Below, piece after piece: positions 60,116 to 64,000 of a DNA stretch of 64,000 bases. How positions within the stretch are numbered: position 1 is the first letter of the stretch; every line of letters begins with the position of its first letter. The notes below the pieces were generated by a model. The model was given only the letters and a program-made list of their open reading frames with translations. It made no database searches and was not told the DNA's origin. The DNA is from Pohlia nutans (Eukaryota > Streptophyta > Bryopsida > Bryales > Mniaceae): the NCBI GenBank assembly GCA_022496805.1, contig CM040088.1, positions 17,763,001 through 17,827,000 of the forward strand, in the 5' to 3' direction. A program made the position numbers and the translations under genes.

Positions 60116-61743
60116 ATAGCCTTTCCATTCTCGCCGATTGATCACTTCCATTCCTTTTGCAACAGGTTCGACTCTGGTTATTTTCAATAGAATTTGCAAT
60201 TGGTGGTGAAATTCATGTTCAATCAATTCTTTGTTGAACTTTGATGAGCTGGCTGGAATTATTATTTCCGCTGTAATATATCGAATCTCAGGATATCTGT
60301 ATCTTGTAAAATCGCGCCAGCTTGCTTCCAAAGCCCTCGAAGATTTTCTTGGACCGCCGCAAAGTTAAATGGTTGGCTACTGATTGCAGAGGATTAGGGC
60401 TTGTAGTAGATTCGGCCATTTTCCTGTTTCCATGAAGGACTGTGTAGCTGCTTTGGTGATTATTCTAGTACATATAAGGTGGCTAGTGAGCATGAGGTGG
60501 CCAGTTGAAATCCAGGCTACATGTAAAGAGCTGGCAATTATGTCTTTGTAAATCTTCGGTGTGTGATCCTTGTTCACCATCTTGCACGAAAGGAGTTTTA
60601 CCTTCGTTACCAATTTTCCTGTTGTGATTATAATGTTGCATTGGTTCTTTCTGGTGGTTATTATGCAAGCGGTGACAAGTTTGCCGTGGTCTTCAATATT
60701 GAAAGTAGTCTAACGTCTGTTAGATGGTCTGGATGTAACATAGGAAGGCAGGAACATCGCGAGTGCTGTGTAAGGCTCTGGGATTGATTGGCAAGGTGTT
60801 GGATACAGTCTGGACAAGACTTGAATCACTTGCTAGGGTGTGCAGGGATAAGTGTGTTGATCTGGAGATGGACGTACTTTTATTAAATTGTTGAATGTAA
60901 TCGAATCTGTATTCTCGATTTCAAGCTTATTCTTGACCAGCTGCTGCTTCATTTGAGTCATAGACATGGTAACTGGTACTGTGCTCTATTTGGAACGCTG
61001 GAGTTTATTACTATCATACCACTTGGGTTATCAAGACAATAATTTTGTTCTTTAACCACTTACGAGCTACTCTACGCGTACATCATAATAGTCACAGCAA
61101 GGGCTGTCAGTGACAAATGAGGCAGGGTTTTGCCTACACTAGTACTAGGTGTACTAGGTACGGTTGTTTGTCTGCTGAGTAGGTACTTGAGTGAGTACAT
61201 TGTCTGTATCAATAGTAAGACTAGATCGATGGGGCGAAGCTGCTGACAATTGTTGGCGATTTTGCACAAATGGTCCGTATCAAGTAGAGCTCGTTGAATT
61301 GGTGGTCTGCTGCTGAACATGGGATATATGTGAGCAATTGGAAGTGGAGGTGGTTTGATTGTGTGAGAGGCGGCCTGTGCGTTCTCTGGTTCTCGGCTGC
61401 GTGTGTTAGGATCTGAAGACACTTGAATTGAGAATTTAGAGACTGTTTAGAAAGGTGAGTACCTACTTGTGATTCATAATCTTCCCGATTGCAATTCTTG
61501 CCCATGTCCAGATGGTGTTAGTCTACGGGTTTAATTTCTCGGGTTCTACTCTGATTTTGTCGGTAGATGGCTTAAAACCAACAAACTGAAAAGATTTGAT
61601 GTTTAAAAATCAATACCTACTCATTTGTGTAAGGTTTTAGGGTGTTCGAACCAGGAACTGTTGGAATTAGGTTCACTAAGGGATGTTGGAGTTTTCTTTG
61701 TGCATGTACATCTTAGACATGTGAGAACTGAGAAGATTCCCAG
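60116..61743. other. CHMP1 3' UTR and intergenic DNA
   Basis: About 1.6 kb. Short open frames on the minus strand (up to 116 codons near 61072-61422) have no recognisable features. No repeat family seen elsewhere in the window is present. A TAGTACTAGGTGTACTAGGTAC near-palindrome is near 61139. Confidence 0.5.
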
Positions 61744-62493
61744 ATGGCGGACAAACCCCCCTTTTTGGTATCTGAACTCGTCGCTAAGTGTGGAGGCGAC
61801 CGTTTTCAAAGCGAACAGGTTGGTAACAATTCAGCTATTGAAGAGGTTGAAAATCAGGTTATAAACAATTCAGCTATTGAAGAGGTTGAAAATCAGGTTA
61901 TAAACAATTCAGCTATTGAAGAGGTTGAAGACCAAGCGAATGTCAAGACATTCCAGCTCTCCTTCGTCACCCCAAATTCGAAGTCCAAATTCGAAGACCC
62001 CGATTTCGAAGTCAAATGCATAGCAGTCCTGAAGGTATGTATTCCCAATGTCTTTTTCATTGTTGTCAGATATGACTTTTCAGCATCGAGATCATGTGTG
62101 CATGTGTCCCTACTAATACTTATACCAGGTTGAAAACCTGGAGTCCTAGAAAACCTTACGAATCCTTGGTGAACATCAAACACACAACTGTGATAATCAC
62201 ATGTCTCTCAGAATTGCCTCATTATTCTTGTACCTGAATTTTCGTGATTCTTGGTTTAGGGTTTCGATTGGTATGGATTCGAAGAAGCGGCACCAGTTCA
62301 GATGCATCTTGAGCCAATCCTTGACGCATTGGGTTTGCCATTCAATTTTTGGTTTTCCGACAATCTTCCCCACTTTGAGGGAGTTAATTATACTGAAATT
62401 GAGTATCAATTCACTGTCCGTGGTACTCATGTTTCTGCCTGGTATCGCAAACGCCATCAGTTCAATATTTCATTATGCTCGGAGTGGGGCTAA
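61744..62493 (+). CDS. Unrecognised two-exon gene with internal 13-aa repeat
   Basis: Proposed exons 61744-62034 and 62260-62493 (GT-AG, phase 0) give 174 aa. The protein starts MADKPPFLVSELVAKCGGDR. It then has three in-frame copies of a 39-bp unit encoding NNSAIEEVENQVI (the last ending EDQANV). The second exon encodes GFDWYGFEEAAP, then LPFNFWFSDNLPHFEG and YQFTVRGTHVSAWYRKR. I recognise no family. Spliced continuity and low stop density suggest it is or was coding. The stop at 62491-62493 may itself be a frameshift product, since coding-like sequence continues in other frames (next entry). Confidence 0.45.
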
Positions 62494-62805
62494 GCTAGAA
62501 TCTGAATGTGAAGTGCCTACTCAAACCATCCAGGGACTAAGAGATTCTGTCGTTGCGGTGGCATGACCCCAGTTGGATTTTTCTTGAAAAGGTGGAAGAA
62601 CTGCAGGTTGACATTATGAGAGAAGGTTGACCGAGAGAAGGCTGAGAATCTCTACAGAAATGCTATCAATAACATGCTCCTTACCAGCAAGTCATTCGAC
62701 AAAACAAAGGCGCTGAGGAAACACGTTTCGGATCGCTTTGTTGGCTGCCCCAACGTTTCCTACGTTTTTGCATGCTTCAGGTGTGCTGCAATCCTGGATG
62801 AGTAA
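62483..62805 (+). pseudogene. Frame-broken coding-like continuation
   Basis: Downstream of the preceding stop, coding-like peptide moves through three frames: GAKLESECEVPTQTIQGLRD (frame of 62483), then WHDPSWIFLEKVEELQVDIM (frame of 62556), then VDREKAENLYRNAINNMLLT and on to VGCPNVSYVFACFR (62626-62805). Each change is +1. It could be a decayed 3' part of the upstream gene, or exons of a gene whose splicing I have not resolved. A possible donor, TTCAG|GTGTGC, is at about 62780. Confidence 0.35.
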
Positions 62806-63550
62806 TGATGTTCCCTCCATCAAAATTATGAAGAGTCCTAAAAAAAACGTATCGGATTTGTTTTATAACTCAATTTTTTTAACTCAATTTCACATTTTTT
62901 CAGAATCAAAAAGTTCAGGAAATTTAGATTCTTTGCTACAACATTCTCACCATTAGGATTGACATGATTGAATTCCATGCTAAAACTATTAATGATTTAG
63001 TTTTTGATATTATATGCAGTGATGTAGAATCCCACACTGTAAAGAAACTTTTAATGTATATTAGTTTGAAAATAATTGGAATTAATAATTTGAACATAAT
63101 TTTAAGACCCATCAAACAAGACACAAGTATTTTACAAGGGGCTATTTCTACTTTTTTACGAGAAATAAATGTCACCCTGTAATTTTCTAATTTTATATTT
63201 TTTAGGATTATAAATGACTATATTTATGTATGACAACGTTTATAAGATAGCCTATGAGCTTATTTTATCTTTATTTTCAAAAGAACAATATCACCTACCT
63301 TAAATTGCACATCCAAATAAAAATTAATTGCACCCTAGGTTTTAAACTGCAGAAATTATAGGCAAATATTTTTTTTATCAATATTGTATGGGGAAACCTC
63401 ACTCATTACGAAGCCCTTACTTGTTGTATCAGAATACCATTAGATAGAAAAATGCTCTGACTTTTAATAAATAAAATTTCATTATTTTATTTTTTTAATC
63501 AAATGAACGTTTATTCCATTGATAGAAGAACAAACAAACACAGAACCAAC
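62806..63550. other. AT-rich intergenic, nothing recognised
   Basis: About 0.75 kb of AT-rich sequence. Overlapping short frames on both strands (72-79 codons near 62936-63182) have AT-rich composition and no motif. Confidence 0.45.
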
Positions 63551-63712
63551 ATAACATTCAGTAGCACACACTGTCTGTGCCTTGGCTCTACAGTAGATGG
63601 TGTGGAATATTCCACACCCAATAGTACTTCATCAATGGACAGGTGGAGGCTCAAGGTGATGAGCAAAGTGCATGAAGGAAAGGCAATGGGCATGAAGGCT
63701 ACTGAATGTTAT
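63551..63712. mobile_element. Family F inverted-repeat element, copy F3
   Basis: Termini ATAACATTCAGTAGC (63551) and GGCTACTGAATGTTAT (ending 63712) are inverted repeats. At 162 bp it is the shortest copy. It contains the palindrome TGTGGAATATTCCACA. Non-coding. Confidence 0.75.
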
Positions 63713-63827
63713 GAGAAGGGAAAAAACCCCTCGGCAAGACTTTTCTCTTTTTTTGGTTTCAAAAGCATTAAAGAGACCGGTTTCAGCTTCGTAGGCAGGT
63801 TCGAACGTAAGATGCATTGTTGCAAGG

Positions 63828-64000
63828 TTAACCCCTAAAGGATCAAGAAGCCCTCATGTTTTTAAACAGTTCTAAGTAAGTCCTATGTAGATTTCTTTTT
63901 GCTTAATTTTTTTTTTTTTACCAATGCACGCAATGTTCGTCACTGATTCCAGTGATATAAAATTTGGTTCCACCTGGATTATACTTTTCACAATATGATC
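63828..64000 (-). mobile_element. TTAA element family C, copy C4 (continues past window)
   Basis: It starts TTAACCCCTAAAGGATCAAG at 63828 and matches the inverse of C1 through to the end of the window (TTCCACCTGGATTATACTTT). It lacks only its far end, which lies outside. Confidence 0.75.

Noticed and set aside
59366..60331. 321-codon minus-strand open frame antisense to CHMP1
   Set aside because: It is a GC-driven shadow. The plus strand encodes a complete, conserved CHMP1 with its C-terminal MIM motif.
61072..61422. 116-codon minus-strand frame downstream of CHMP1
   Set aside because: No recognisable features and no supporting context.
1..64000. tRNA, rRNA and other structured RNA genes
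   Set aside because: I looked for cloverleaf-like segments with A/B-box words and rRNA core sequences while reading and found none I could support.

Overview
This window is nuclear DNA of a land plant. The evidence is spliced genes with GT-AG introns that keep frame, a plant-only kinesin-12 (phragmoplast kinesin), a plant-type NRAMP metal transporter, a clan-A cytochrome P450 and an ESCRT-III CHMP1 gene, set in AT-rich, repeat-laden intergenic DNA. The species cannot be fixed from the sequence. A bryophyte or other non-flowering plant is my guess only.

Layout. 1-17012 (minus) is a giant kinesin-12 gene running off the left edge: 29 visible exons and at least about 3985 codons, with a six-copy, exactly 222-bp coding repeat in its coiled-coil tail. 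17013-21640 is its upstream region plus three TTAA-flanked elements. 22007-24670 (minus) is a five-exon NRAMP transporter of 550 aa. 26390-27110 holds two TTAA elements back to back. 29088-34937 (plus) is a five-exon gene that I reconstruct as a secreted protein with two tandem alpha/beta-hydrolase domains, the first lacking the nucleophile serine. Its introns carry tandem arrays and small inverted-repeat elements. 34922-50960 is a 16-kb repeat tract almost free of genes. 51231-54871 (plus) is a three-exon P450 of 532 aa. 55779-58825 is a decayed Tc1/mariner element plus nested TTAA elements. 59492-60115 (plus) is intronless CHMP1. 61744-62805 holds an unrecognised two-exon gene followed by frame-broken coding-like sequence. 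The right edge (63828 on) enters another TTAA element.

The strongest signal beyond ordinary genes is a community of at least four non-autonomous DNA-element families, called A to D here. All have termini beginning TTAACCC and lie at TTAA sites, about 18 copies or fragments in all. They insert into one another, and at several junctions two elements share one TTAA. The termini resemble piggyBac-type transposons, which are rarely reported in land plants. No matching transposase is visible here. One copy (917 bp) interrupts an older family-A copy, so its boundaries and target can be read directly.

The host genes have unrelated jobs: cytokinesis and division-plane orientation, metal transport, a secreted hydrolase, specialised or phenylpropanoid-like oxidation, and endosomal sorting. 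I see no functional cluster. All exon boundaries were read by eye from splice consensus and frame continuity, with no transcript support.
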